A DNA stretch of 64,000 nucleotides from Leadbetterella sp964489955 (GCA_964489955.1 CAZBAV010000005.1:62001-126000), one strand, 5' to 3'. Counted from the first letter of the stretch, positions 43,868 through 53,703 are shown. Notes: generated by a model not told the origin, from the letters alone. Translations and numbers: made by a program.

Positions 43868-46800
43868 ATGCATACTTCTGTTTCAAACATACTAGACAAA
43901 ATATCAGATTACAAGCGGAAATTATACAAAAACCAGCTTATTAAGGGTGCTCTAATAAGTACGGCATTAATACTAGGAGCCTTTCTATTTGTAAACTTCT
44001 TAGAGTATCTAGGTAGGTTTGGCACCGCGTTTAGAAGTATTCTTTTAATCTTATTTATTGGTGTATTTGTTTACACTTTGGTACAATACATCCTAAAACC
44101 CTTATTTTACCTATTCAAGATAAACCAGCCTATTAGCGATATAGAAGCTGCTTCACAAATAGGACAATTTTTTCCTAATATAAAGGATAAACTACTAAAC
44201 ACCCTTCAACTAGCTACTATTACTGCACAAGAAAATAGTTTATTGGAGGCTAGTATATCTCAGAAAACAGAAGAGTTAAGATTAGTAAAGTTTACAGATG
44301 CTATAAATCTTAATGAAAACAAAAAGTACCTTAAGTACGCTATACCACCAATACTAATCTTACTTCTTATATCTGCTATTGTTCCTACGTTCTTTAATAG
44401 TACAGAACGAATTGTAAATTTCAATAAAACATTTGCAGAGCCCGCACCCTTTAAATTTAACATAGAGAACAAAAATTTAAAGGCTGTAAAGAACGAAGAC
44501 TATAACCTAAAATTGAGCCTTTCTGGAAATTCTTTACCCGAAGAAGTCTATTTAGTATCTAATGGGCGTAGACACAAAATGACTTCTACAGACATCCGAG
44601 ACTTCGATTTTGTTTTTCACAAAGTGCAAGAAGAAACTGCATTTCACTTTGAGGCCGCAGGGTTCAAATCAGATTCTTATAAACTAAATCTAGTTTCCAG
44701 ACCCAACTTACTATCATTTAATGTAAGCTTAAAATATCCTGCTTACATAGGTAAAAGGAATGAAGATTTTGACAATGTGGGTAATCTTGTGGTACCAGAA
44801 GGCACAGAAATTCGGTGGTTATTTAAGACATCTGATACAGATGATCTAGAAATGATTATAGACAGTGTGGGTACTCACAAAGTAGAAAAAGGGCTATTTA
44901 CAGATTTTAATTATACTCGTAAGGTATCTAAATCCATTGGTTACGAAATACAACTACGTAATAAAAACGAAAACAATGCTGATAAGATTAATTACTACAT
45001 AAATGTAATTCCTGATAAATATCCACAAATAAACTTTGAACAAATATCAGATTCATCTCTCTATAACTACATAGGAATAGGAGGGACGATTTCAGATGAT
45101 TACGGCATATCGGACTTCCAGTTTGCTTACAAGAAAAAGAATGAAAAGGCATTTAAACTTATAAAAATACCTTACAACAAAACCTCTTTATCTCAGACCT
45201 TCTTTTACCAAGTAGACATAAATTCATTAGGGCTATCTAAAAATGATCATTTAGAATACTATCTTATAGTAACGGACAATGATGGCGTAAACGGAAGAAA
45301 ATCTACCAAATCATCCGTTTTTTCATTCAATATGCCCACCAACGAGGAATATTCACAGGATGTGGAAAAACAGGTGGAGAAAACTCAAGATAAGTTTGAT
45401 GAGCTTATACGTAAAACTAAGGAGTTTAAGAAGGATTTAAACTCCTTAGAAAATGAATTAAAGAAGAAACGTGAAATGGATTTTCAGGATAAGAAAGAGC
45501 TTGAAGACCTTATTAAGAAAAAAGAAGAACTCAATACCGAGCTGGATAAACTAAAAAATGAACTTCAAGAATTACTAGAAAAACAAAATAGGTTTGAGCA
45601 ACAAAATCCAGAAACGATGAAAAAAATGGAACAGTTGCAGAAAATGCTAGATGAGCTTATGAAGAATGAGGATTCTAAAGTATTGGAAGAACTTAAGAAA
45701 ATGATGGAAAAAGGTATAGATGAAAAGTCATTGGAGAAGTTAGAGCAGCTAAATAAAAACCAAAGAAACCTAGATAAAGAACTAGACCGCACATTAAATC
45801 TATTCAAGGATTTACAGCGTAAACAAAAAATTGAGGATACCATAAAAGAGCTAAAAGATCTTGCTGAAAAACAAGAACAACTATCAGAAAAGGAAGGCCC
45901 AGAGGATAAAATTTCAGAAGAACAAGATAAACTAAATAAGGAATTTGAAGAAAAAAGCAAGAAGCTAGATGATATAGAAAAAGAAAGCAAAGACCTTAAA
46001 AAGGACTTTGACAAGCAAAAGGAAATGCAAAACGACATTAAGTCTGAGCAAAAGAATGCCCAACAACAGATGCAAAAAGACAAAAAACAGGATTCTAAAA
46101 AATCACAAAAGAACGCATCTAAGAAAATGAAAGACCTTGCTGATAAACTAGAAGAACAAATGCAAGGAGCAGAGATGGAGCAAGCCGAAATGGATTTAAA
46201 TTCACTGAGAATGATATTGGAAAATTTAATTAAAGTATCACACGACCAAGAAAGAATTATGAAATCTTTTAGGAGTATATCTGTTTCAGATCCCAGGTTT
46301 GTACCCTTATCTCAAGACCAACTTAACATAGCCAATGATGCCAAAATAATAGAAGATTCACTCTTTACACTTGCAAGTAGAGTAATGCAACTAGAGGCTA
46401 CGGTTACTAAAGAAGTAACAAATATGAAAAATTCTATAGATGAATCTGTAAAATTAATACGTGAAAGAAGATTACCTAATGCTGCATCTAAACAACAATA
46501 CAGTATGACATCTATGAATAACCTAGCTCTACTTCTAAGTGATACGTTCTCTCAGATGCAAAAACAAATGAATCCTGGCGAAGGAGAAGGAGAGGGCAGC
46601 CCAGGAAATTCAGGTTCCGCTCCTGGTATGGGCAAAAAACAAAAAGGTATAACAGAAAGAATACAAGGAATAGGTACTGGCGGCAAGTCCCAAAAACAAA
46701 TCTCCGAGGAGTTGGCAAAAATAATAAACGAACAATCTCAACTGCGGAAGCAATTACAAAAGCTAGGAGAAGAGCTAAATGGTACAGAAGCCGGTAAAAA

Positions 46801-47128
46801 ACTAGGAGATGAATTAAAGGATATCCAAAATGAAATGGATAAATCTGAAGAAGACCTAGCTAATAAAAGAATAAACAGTGTTCTTATAAACAGACAAAAG
46901 AAAATAGAGACCCGTCTTTTAGAAGTAGAAAAAGCAGTAGAAGAACAAGAGATGGACCCAACAAGACAAGGACGTACAGCTCCAAAAATAATAAGACCTA
47001 CACCTCCCGAGCTTGAAAAATTCAAAAAAGAAAAAGAAAAACAAGTGGAATTATTAAGAACAACACCACCTAACTTTACACCATTCTATAAAAACCAAAC
47101 AGATAATTATTTCAAAAAGATAAATTAA
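43868..47128 (+). CDS. DUF4175 family membrane protein with long coiled coil
   Basis: 1086 residues. Helices at about 27-48, 55-78 and 156-176, then a periplasmic beta region (about 180-480: V-S-N-G-R, P-A-Y-I-G-K, I-S-D-D-Y-G-I). A very long charged coiled-coil stretch runs about 490-790 (Lys/Glu/Gln-rich, heptad-like), then a Gly/Ser-rich linker and another coiled segment ending P-F-Y-K-N-Q. This matches the DUF4175 family of Bacteroidota, of unknown function. It is 12 nt from xth and 51 nt from mnmG. Confidence 0.9.
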   Translation: MHTSVSNILDKISDYKRKLYKNQLIKGALISTALILGAFLFVNFLEYLGRFGTAFRSILLILFIGVFVYTLVQYILKPLFYLFKINQPISDIEAASQIGQFFPNIKDKLLNTLQLATITAQENSLLEASISQKTEELRLVKFTDAINLNENKKYLKYAIPPILILLLISAIVPTFFNSTERIVNFNKTFAEPAPFKFNIENKNLKAVKNEDYNLKLSLSGNSLPEEVYLVSNGRRHKMTSTDIRDFDFVFHKVQEETAFHFEAAGFKSDSYKLNLVSRPNLLSFNVSLKYPAYIGKRNEDFDNVGNLVVPEGTEIRWLFKTSDTDDLEMIIDSVGTHKVEKGLFTDFNYTRKVSKSIGYEIQLRNKNENNADKINYYINVIPDKYPQINFEQISDSSLYNYIGIGGTISDDYGISDFQFAYKKKNEKAFKLIKIPYNKTSLSQTFFYQVDINSLGLSKNDHLEYYLIVTDNDGVNGRKSTKSSVFSFNMPTNEEYSQDVEKQVEKTQDKFDELIRKTKEFKKDLNSLENELKKKREMDFQDKKELEDLIKKKEELNTELDKLKNELQELLEKQNRFEQQNPETMKKMEQLQKMLDELMKNEDSKVLEELKKMMEKGIDEKSLEKLEQLNKNQRNLDKELDRTLNLFKDLQRKQKIEDTIKELKDLAEKQEQLSEKEGPEDKISEEQDKLNKEFEEKSKKLDDIEKESKDLKKDFDKQKEMQNDIKSEQKNAQQQMQKDKKQDSKKSQKNASKKMKDLADKLEEQMQGAEMEQAEMDLNSLRMILENLIKVSHDQERIMKSFRSISVSDPRFVPLSQDQLNIANDAKIIEDSLFTLASRVMQLEATVTKEVTNMKNSIDESVKLIRERRLPNAASKQQYSMTSMNNLALLLSDTFSQMQKQMNPGEGEGEGSPGNSGSAPGMGKKQKGITERIQGIGTGGKSQKQISEELAKIINEQSQLRKQLQKLGEELNGTEAGKKLGDELKDIQNEMDKSEEDLANKRINSVLINRQKKIETRLLEVEKAVEEQEMDPTRQGRTAPKIIRPTPPELEKFKKEKEKQVELLRTTPPNFTPFYKNQTDNYFKKIN

Positions 47129-47144
47129 AGTTTCACGTGAAACA
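47129..47144. other. parS-like site 1
   Basis: AGTTTCACGTGAAACA: 15 of 16 match to the conserved ParB site TGTTTCACGTGAAACA; the 14-nt core is a perfect palindrome. Starts at the base after the DUF4175 stop. Confidence 0.85.
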
Positions 47145-47154
47145 TTAATCGTTA

Positions 47155-47170
47155 TGTTTCACGTGAAACA
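47155..47170. other. parS-like site 2
   Basis: TGTTTCACGTGAAACA: perfect match to the consensus ParB-binding palindrome, 26 bp centre-to-centre from site 1 and 9 nt before the mnmG ATG. Confidence 0.93.
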
Positions 47171-47179
47171 CATATAAAT

Positions 47180-49042
47180 ATGTTTACAAATTACGATGTA
47201 ATAGTAGTAGGTGCTGGGCATGCGGGTTGTGAAGCCGCACATGCAGCCGCTATAATGGGTTCTAGGGTTTTATTAATAACTATGAACTTACAAACAATAG
47301 CTCAAATGTCTTGCAATCCAGCGATGGGAGGAGTAGCAAAAGGACAGATTGTTCGCGAAATTGACGCTTTAGGTGGTATGTCCGGTATCGTTTCAGACGA
47401 AACAATGATACAATTTAGGATGTTAAATCGTTCAAAAGGACCAGCGATGTGGTCTCCGAGATGTCAATCTGATAGAATGGAGTTTGCTTTAAACTGGAGA
47501 GATAAATTAGAAAAGAATCCAAATGTGGACTTCTGGCAAGAAATGGTAGTAGATATACTAGTAGATCAGGATAGGGTAGTAGGTGTAAAAACATCATTAG
47601 GATTAGAAATAAAGTCGAAAACTGTAGTCTTAACAAACGGCACCTTTTTAAATGGTAAGATACATATAGGAGAGAAAAACTTCGGTGGGGGTAGAACAGG
47701 AGAATCCGCTGCGTTTGGTATCACAGAAAAATTGGATTCACTGGGCTTTGAAAGTGGTCGTATGAAGACAGGTACGCCGCCTCGTGTAGATAGCAGAAGT
47801 ATAAATTACGAAGCTATGGAAGAACAATTTGGTGATACTAATCCTGAGAAATTTTCATATACTGATACTCCTCATTTACAGAAACAAAATTCGTGCTGGA
47901 TAACATACACAAATACGGAAACACATAATGAGTTAAGAAAGGGTTTCGATAAATCTCCCATGTTTAATGGCAGAATTCAAGGATTAGGTCCAAGATACTG
48001 CCCATCAGTAGAAGATAAAATTAATAGATTTGCGGATAAGGATAGCCATCAGATATTTCTAGAACCTGAAGGTAGAACCACAGTAGAAATGTATGTCAAC
48101 GGGTTTTCTACTTCACTACCTGAGGATATACAGTATGCTGCTCTGACCAAAATACCCGGATTTGAAAAGGTAAAAATGCTTCGTCCCGGCTATGCAATAG
48201 AATATGACTATTTCCCGCCTACACAACTAAAGCTTACTTTAGAAACCCAACTAATAAAAAATCTCTATTTCGCAGGGCAGATAAATGGTACTACAGGATA
48301 CGAAGAAGCCGGAGCACAGGGACTAATTGCAGGAATAAATGCATCTAGAAAATCAAGTGAGCAAGAAGAATTTTACCTAAAAAGAGACGAAGCTTATATA
48401 GGTGTCCTTATAGATGATCTGGTAAATAAAGGTACAGATGAGCCATATAGAATGTTCACCTCACGAGCAGAATTTAGAACAATCCTTCGGCAAGATAATG
48501 CTGATGTAAGATTGACTGAGAAAGGTTATAATATAGGATTGGCGTCTAAAAGTAGATTGGATAAAGTAAAAGAGAAAATTGAAAACGCAGATAAACTATA
48601 CTCAGAACTACAACAGACAAAGGTAGACCCAGAAACTATAAACCCTTTCCTTGATACTATAGGTTCAGCCAAAATCAGAGAAAAGACTACTTTCTATAAT
48701 CTTATAAAAAGACCTGAACTTGATATCACTAAACTAGAAAATGATTTAGAAAGTGTAAAAAACATAACTGTAAATTTCACAAAAGAACAGAAGGAGCAAG
48801 CCGAGATTAAAATAAAGTATGAAAAATACATAGAGAAAGAACTATTGTTAGCACAAAGAATGTCTAAACTGGATGATATTAAATTAAATCCAGAGTTTGA
48901 TTACCACGCACTAAATTCGCTATCAATAGAAGCAAGACAAAAACTAACAGCTGCCAAACCTCTAAACTTAGGACAAGCATCAAGGATTAGCGGAGTTTCG
49001 CCAGCAGATATATCGGTATTAATGCTTTATCTCGGAAGATGA
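47180..49042 (+). CDS. mnmG: tRNA uridine-5-carboxymethylaminomethyl(34) synthesis enzyme MnmG (GidA)
   Basis: 620 residues, standard length. FAD-binding V-V-G-A-G-H-A-G-C-E-A-A (10-21), S-C-N-P-A-M-G-G, the G-T-P-P-R motif, and a helical C-terminal domain (A-K-P-L-N-L-G-Q-A-S-R-I-S-G-V). With MnmE it installs cmnm5 at tRNA wobble U34. Two parS palindromes sit in its 5' region. It overlaps the next gene by 4 nt. In many bacteria this gene lies near oriC. Confidence 0.98.
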   Translation: MFTNYDVIVVGAGHAGCEAAHAAAIMGSRVLLITMNLQTIAQMSCNPAMGGVAKGQIVREIDALGGMSGIVSDETMIQFRMLNRSKGPAMWSPRCQSDRMEFALNWRDKLEKNPNVDFWQEMVVDILVDQDRVVGVKTSLGLEIKSKTVVLTNGTFLNGKIHIGEKNFGGGRTGESAAFGITEKLDSLGFESGRMKTGTPPRVDSRSINYEAMEEQFGDTNPEKFSYTDTPHLQKQNSCWITYTNTETHNELRKGFDKSPMFNGRIQGLGPRYCPSVEDKINRFADKDSHQIFLEPEGRTTVEMYVNGFSTSLPEDIQYAALTKIPGFEKVKMLRPGYAIEYDYFPPTQLKLTLETQLIKNLYFAGQINGTTGYEEAGAQGLIAGINASRKSSEQEEFYLKRDEAYIGVLIDDLVNKGTDEPYRMFTSRAEFRTILRQDNADVRLTEKGYNIGLASKSRLDKVKEKIENADKLYSELQQTKVDPETINPFLDTIGSAKIREKTTFYNLIKRPELDITKLENDLESVKNITVNFTKEQKEQAEIKIKYEKYIEKELLLAQRMSKLDDIKLNPEFDYHALNSLSIEARQKLTAAKPLNLGQASRISGVSPADISVLMLYLGR

Positions 49043-50622
49043 AAAAAATAATCTATATAGTATTATCTATAATCACAATTTCTTGTGCACAGTTTGTTGC
49101 ACCAACTGGTGGGGCTAAAGATGAAGTTCCACCAGAACTTTTATCTTCCGTTCCGAAAAATAAAACACTAAACTACAAAGACAACACATTTAGCTTTGAG
49201 TTTAATGAACTTATAGATGCTTCTACCATCTATAATGAACTATTTATAGTTCCTAACCCTCCAGGACAGTATGAAGCAAAGGTAAAAAACAATGTACTTA
49301 ATCTTAAGTTTGATAAAAAATTTGCAGACAGTACTACATACACATTCAATTTTAGAAACTCAGTAAAGGATCTTACAGAGAGAAATGCCTCTAAGAATTT
49401 TAAACTAGTTTTCAGTACAGGCCCGGAAATTGACTCTCTAAAAATAAGTGGATTCATCAATAACATCTTTGATAAAGAACCAGCATTAGATGTCACAGTT
49501 GGCTTATACACCCATGACACTTTAACACTTAAACAGAAGAAACCATTATATATGGTTAAGACAGATTCTAGTGGTAGATTTGAAATTGAAAATATTAAAC
49601 CAAATAATTACTTTCTACTTGCCATTAAGGATAAAAAAAACAATCTAATATTTGACGAAAAAGAGGATTGGTTAACATTTTACTCAGACAGTATATACAT
49701 AACTAAGGACACTATATTTCCACAATTAGAAATATACCCTGCCAATAATTCCAAAAACAAATTAGGTCGCAACAGAAGCCTATACCGAGAAGTAACCACT
49801 GTACTAGATAAACCTACGTATAAATTACAAGTCGATTTCGAAAATCCATCAGATACAGCAAATGTAACCTTTACTAATACAAATACACATTTGCATTTTT
49901 ACAAAATGGTTGATACAGATTTAGACACTATCAGAACCAAAATAATACTAACAGATTCCTTATTAAATTCGGATACATTAACGCATAAAGTATTCTTCGA
50001 AGTCGAGAAAGGAAAAAAACAAAAAATAGAAACAATAAAAGTGACATCAAAGGTTAAAAACAACGTAGAACTAAACAATAATCTGTCATACGATCTCTAT
50101 TTTGAAAAACCTATTGTGAAATTTGACACAAACAACATCATATTTAAAACAGATACTCTACAAAAAGAAAAATTAAGAATAGAACAGTTAACACCATTTC
50201 ACATTAGGTTATCCTTAAAAACAAAAGCCGAAAAACAGGTAGAACTACTTATACCATCAAATACTTTCGTTAACTTTATAGGGGATACCAATTCTGTAAT
50301 AAACCTTAAAAACATAATCTTGCAAAAAGATGAACTTGGCATACTAGAAGGATACACAGACGATAAGAAAATTAGGAAGATAGCTATCCTTCAGGATGAA
50401 AATAGAAAAAATGATATAGACCTAAAATACTTTACGGACAAATTTAAATTCGAAGATATTATACCAGGTAATTATCACATAAAAGTAATATTTGATGAAA
50501 ATGAAAACGGAATATGGGATCCAGGTAATATAGTAACAAAAAAACAACCGGAACGTATACTGTCATCACCAGAACCAATAAGAATTAGGGCCAATTTCGA
50601 AATATCACAGAAAATAGAGTAA
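49039..50622 (+). CDS. Ig-like (Big_5-type) domain lipoprotein
   Basis: 527 residues. Lipobox I-S-C16, then C-A-Q-F-V-A-P-T-G-G-A-K-D-E-V-P-P-E typical of Bacteroidota Big_5 (SbsA Ig-like) lipoproteins. First beta sandwich about 25-125 (F-S-F-E-F-N-E-L-I-D, T-Y-T-F-N-F-R-N), then a beta-barrel-like middle and a C-terminal part with I-I-P-G-N-Y-H-I-K-V. Coupled to mnmG by ATGA. Outer-membrane surface or periplasmic, function unknown. Followed by the long non-coding stretch called a candidate origin. Confidence 0.86.
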   Translation: MKKIIYIVLSIITISCAQFVAPTGGAKDEVPPELLSSVPKNKTLNYKDNTFSFEFNELIDASTIYNELFIVPNPPGQYEAKVKNNVLNLKFDKKFADSTTYTFNFRNSVKDLTERNASKNFKLVFSTGPEIDSLKISGFINNIFDKEPALDVTVGLYTHDTLTLKQKKPLYMVKTDSSGRFEIENIKPNNYFLLAIKDKKNNLIFDEKEDWLTFYSDSIYITKDTIFPQLEIYPANNSKNKLGRNRSLYREVTTVLDKPTYKLQVDFENPSDTANVTFTNTNTHLHFYKMVDTDLDTIRTKIILTDSLLNSDTLTHKVFFEVEKGKKQKIETIKVTSKVKNNVELNNNLSYDLYFEKPIVKFDTNNIIFKTDTLQKEKLRIEQLTPFHIRLSLKTKAEKQVELLIPSNTFVNFIGDTNSVINLKNIILQKDELGILEGYTDDKKIRKIAILQDENRKNDIDLKYFTDKFKFEDIIPGNYHIKVIFDENENGIWDPGNIVTKKQPERILSSPEPIRIRANFEISQKIE

Positions 50623-50992
50623 AGCTGTGGATAACCGTGTTAATTGTATGAGGATAGTCTATTGATAACCTAGTAGTGTATGTATATAAACTTTGAAGCT
50701 TAATGTAATATAAACAACTTAGTGAACAAGTATACTACTTACCTTACCTTAATACCCATAAAACCCACAGAAAAAAAAGACAGGAAGACAGTGGAATAAA
50801 AATATCAGAGTAATCAACAAAAAAACTTATAAAACTGTTTTACAAATAATTAGGTGTTAATAAATAAGATACTTTATAAACATCCAACAAATAGTAATAA
50901 ACAAATCAGTATAAAAAATAAAGATTTACACATATCCACTAGTATAAATAATAATAATAGATTTAATATATATATATACTTATAATTATTAT
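50623..50992. other. Candidate chromosomal replication origin (oriC)
   Basis: 370 nt without a gene, very AT-rich. It has a perfect DnaA box TTATCCACA on the minus strand (50634-50626), lesser matches at 50874-50882 (TTATAAACA, 7/9) and 50932-50940 (ATATCCACT, 7/9), and a 40-nt AT-only-like run (about 50941-50992) such as found in unwinding elements. Two parS sites lie 3.5 kb upstream. Third-position G/C balance flips from C-rich to G-rich in the genes around it. No dnaA gene is in the window. Confidence 0.6.
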
Positions 50993-52810
50993 ATGATTAT
51001 TCGGGCAATAATAATAAGCTTCTTGGTGGCCGGCTCGTTCCTACAACTAAAAGCTCAAAAAAATACGGATTTAGAATTAGCACACACATATTATAGACAA
51101 GGTGAATATGACAAGGCTGCTGAAATCTATAAGAAATTGAGTACAGAAAGAAATTATGCTGCACTCATTCACTATGATTATGTAGCTACACTTTTTAAAC
51201 TCAAGGATTACGTAACTGCAGAAAAATTTATAAGGTCTCAGATACAAGCATTCGGAAATAACTTTACATATCGAGTGCATTTGGCCGGAGTATTTGAAAA
51301 TAGCGGTAGGGTAGGAGAAGCTGAAAAAGAATTTGACAAACTTATTATTGAAGCAGCTCCAACGGACGGAAAGACAAATGAGCTACTTAATTATTTCATA
51401 CAGAACCAAAAATATGAAAGTCTAATTAAGTTAGTACAAAAATACAGAGAGCTCAGTAGTAACAAGCAGAAGTACGATAATTGGCTTGCTTATAGTTATC
51501 GGATGCTTAATATGAAAGATAAAATGTTGGAAGAGGTAATGAATAGTGGCTTAAGAATGGCTGACCTGAATGGCATTAAAGCTACTATACAAGACTACTT
51601 TGTTACAGAAGACGAAATAGCATACGTAGAAAATTACCTGTACAGTAAAATCCAAGAAAATCCAGAAGAGACTGCTTATGCAGAAATATTAATTTGGTGG
51701 TTTGCACAAAAGGGAGATTTCGCCAGGGCATTTGTACAAGCACGAGCTTTAGACAAAAGACTTAAACAAAATGGATACGGAATGTTTGAGTTAGGAGGAC
51801 AAAGCTATCTAGCAAAAGACTATAAGAACTCCACCAGAATGTACAAGTATATTATGGATGAGTATCCCGAAGGAGATCTTTATCCGTACGCCCGAACTTG
51901 GATGATTAAGAGCCAGGAAGAGCTAATAAAAAATACTTTTCCATTGGATATGGAAAGTATAAAGGATCTTATTAGCCAATACCAAATGTTTATATCGGAA
52001 GTCGGTCCTAATGTAAAAACTGCCGAAGCAATGCGTAATTTAGCCCTTCTGCAGGCCTTTTATCTTAATGACTATACTGAGGCTATAAATACATTAGAAA
52101 AGGCCATAGCGTCCGTAAAAACAGTGAAAAAATACACGGATGAGTGTAAGCTAGACTTAGGGGATATATATATATTAAAGGATGAACCCTGGGAGTCTAC
52201 TTTAGTATATTTACAAGTAGAAAAATCTCAAAAAGAAACTAATATAGGCGAAAATGCGAAATTACGTAATGCGAAATTACAGTACTTTACAGGACAATTT
52301 AAACTGGCAAAAGAAATACTAGATGTATTAAAAAAAGCTACCACAAAGGAGATTGCCAATGATGCTATGCAGCTGAGTTTGCTTATAGAGGATAATACAG
52401 GTCTAGATAGTACAGAGACAGCTTTGGCTGCTTATGCCCAAGTAGAGCTTTTGGTTTTCCAGAATAAATTAGATGAGGCCATAATAGAATTAGACTCACT
52501 ATATAATTTGTATAAAGAACATAGTTTGTCCGATGAAATACTTTGGTTGAGAGCAAATACCTTATTGAAAGTAAACAGGATAGACGAAGCAGTAGTAGAC
52601 TTGAATAAATTAATTGATAATTATAAGACAGATACTATATTAGCAGATGATGCTCTTTTCCTACTAGCCAAAGTGACCGAAGAAAATCTGAAGGATAAAA
52701 CTAAAGCTATGGAGTTATACAAAAAAATACTCACAGATTTCCCGGGTAGTATTTTCAATGCACAAGCCCGAATTAAATTCAGGGAGCTGAGGGGTGACTA
52801 CGTAAATTAA
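50993..52810 (+). CDS. Secreted tetratricopeptide repeat protein
   Basis: 605 residues, signal peptide ending L-K-A-Q22. TPR-like helices from about residue 28 (A-H-T-Y-Y-R-Q-G-E-Y-D-K-A-A-E-I-Y) recur through the protein, with clear C-terminal repeats (L-D-E-A-I-I-E-L-D-S-L-Y; R-I-D-E-A-V-V-D-L-N-K-L; T-K-A-M-E-L-Y-K-K-I-L). A periplasmic protein-protein scaffold is likely. The start is directly behind the AT-rich candidate origin. Confidence 0.85.
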   Translation: MIIRAIIISFLVAGSFLQLKAQKNTDLELAHTYYRQGEYDKAAEIYKKLSTERNYAALIHYDYVATLFKLKDYVTAEKFIRSQIQAFGNNFTYRVHLAGVFENSGRVGEAEKEFDKLIIEAAPTDGKTNELLNYFIQNQKYESLIKLVQKYRELSSNKQKYDNWLAYSYRMLNMKDKMLEEVMNSGLRMADLNGIKATIQDYFVTEDEIAYVENYLYSKIQENPEETAYAEILIWWFAQKGDFARAFVQARALDKRLKQNGYGMFELGGQSYLAKDYKNSTRMYKYIMDEYPEGDLYPYARTWMIKSQEELIKNTFPLDMESIKDLISQYQMFISEVGPNVKTAEAMRNLALLQAFYLNDYTEAINTLEKAIASVKTVKKYTDECKLDLGDIYILKDEPWESTLVYLQVEKSQKETNIGENAKLRNAKLQYFTGQFKLAKEILDVLKKATTKEIANDAMQLSLLIEDNTGLDSTETALAAYAQVELLVFQNKLDEAIIELDSLYNLYKEHSLSDEILWLRANTLLKVNRIDEAVVDLNKLIDNYKTDTILADDALFLLAKVTEENLKDKTKAMELYKKILTDFPGSIFNAQARIKFRELRGDYVN

Positions 52811-52818
52811 TATAACAA

Positions 52819-53703
52819 ATGAAGAACACACTTCTATTACTGTTGGTTGTTGGTAATGTATTTGCACAAAACTGTTTACCGAAGGAAATTGCTACAATGG
52901 GGGCAAGCGGGAAAAAATTAGGTGTGGTTAGTTTCTTATATGACAAAAGTGGAAACAAAATACAGAAGAAAACGGTAGTAGATTTTGGAGGAAAGCCGGT
53001 AGAAACGGTAGTAATAACTAAGTTTTCTGATAGCAATAAAGAAACTAGAATAGATACCTATGAGCAAGATAAGCTTACTTACAGCGTAGATATAATTTAT
53101 GACGCTAACGGTAACAAGATTTCTGAATCTCGTACAACGTCTGGAGTTGTGACAAATAATACCTCTTTTACAGCTAATGGTTTTGAATCCAAGCAGTTTT
53201 CTCAACTAGGATCAATCCAAACTATCAAGAGGAAGATTAGGGAAGGAAACAAAGAGACTACTGTAACATTATCTGAAAATAATACTGTACAAACCGAAGA
53301 AACAATTTTCTTTGACGATGCAGAAAGAAAAATACGCTGGGAAAGATATGAACCAACTACAGCTTTATTACAACGTATAGACTACACTTATGACAATAGG
53401 GGTAATATAATAAAGGAAAGTTTCTCTTATAATAATCATGCCACCATAACAGTAAACTACCAGTATAAAGATGGTTTATTGGAAAAAAAATGGGGTAACT
53501 CTAAAAAGGGAGAAGAGACCTTTCGACAAGAATACCAGTACCAAGGAACAGCAGAAAAGGAGATACGGATTTATTCGTACGGTATCTTATCTACCATAAC
53601 AGAAAAGATATATGATGTAGGTCAAAACCTATTGCAGGAAAAGGAATCTAATAATAAAGGGCAGATTATAAAAATTACAAACTATTCGTATGACTGTGGA
53701 TAA
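52819..53703 (+). CDS. Hypothetical secreted protein with YD-like beta repeats
   Basis: 294 residues, signal peptide ending V-F-A-Q17. The body has repeats of about 20-25 residues of the Y-D-x-x-G-N-x-I type (Y-D-K-S-G-N-K-I, Y-D-A-N-G-N-K-I, Y-D-N-R-G-N-I-I), as in YD/RHS-like beta proteins. No enzymatic domain seen. It begins 8 nt after the TPR gene and overlaps nadA by 14 nt; its stop TAA is part of a TGTGGATAA 9-mer. Confidence 0.75.
   Translation: MKNTLLLLLVVGNVFAQNCLPKEIATMGASGKKLGVVSFLYDKSGNKIQKKTVVDFGGKPVETVVITKFSDSNKETRIDTYEQDKLTYSVDIIYDANGNKISESRTTSGVVTNNTSFTANGFESKQFSQLGSIQTIKRKIREGNKETTVTLSENNTVQTEETIFFDDAERKIRWERYEPTTALLQRIDYTYDNRGNIIKESFSYNNHATITVNYQYKDGLLEKKWGNSKKGEETFRQEYQYQGTAEKEIRIYSYGILSTITEKIYDVGQNLLQEKESNNKGQIIKITNYSYDCG

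Noticed and set aside
45565..46083. Ser/Phe-rich 172-codon minus-strand frame
   Set aside because: Antisense of the Lys/Glu-rich coiled coil of the DUF4175 gene; the composition follows from that.
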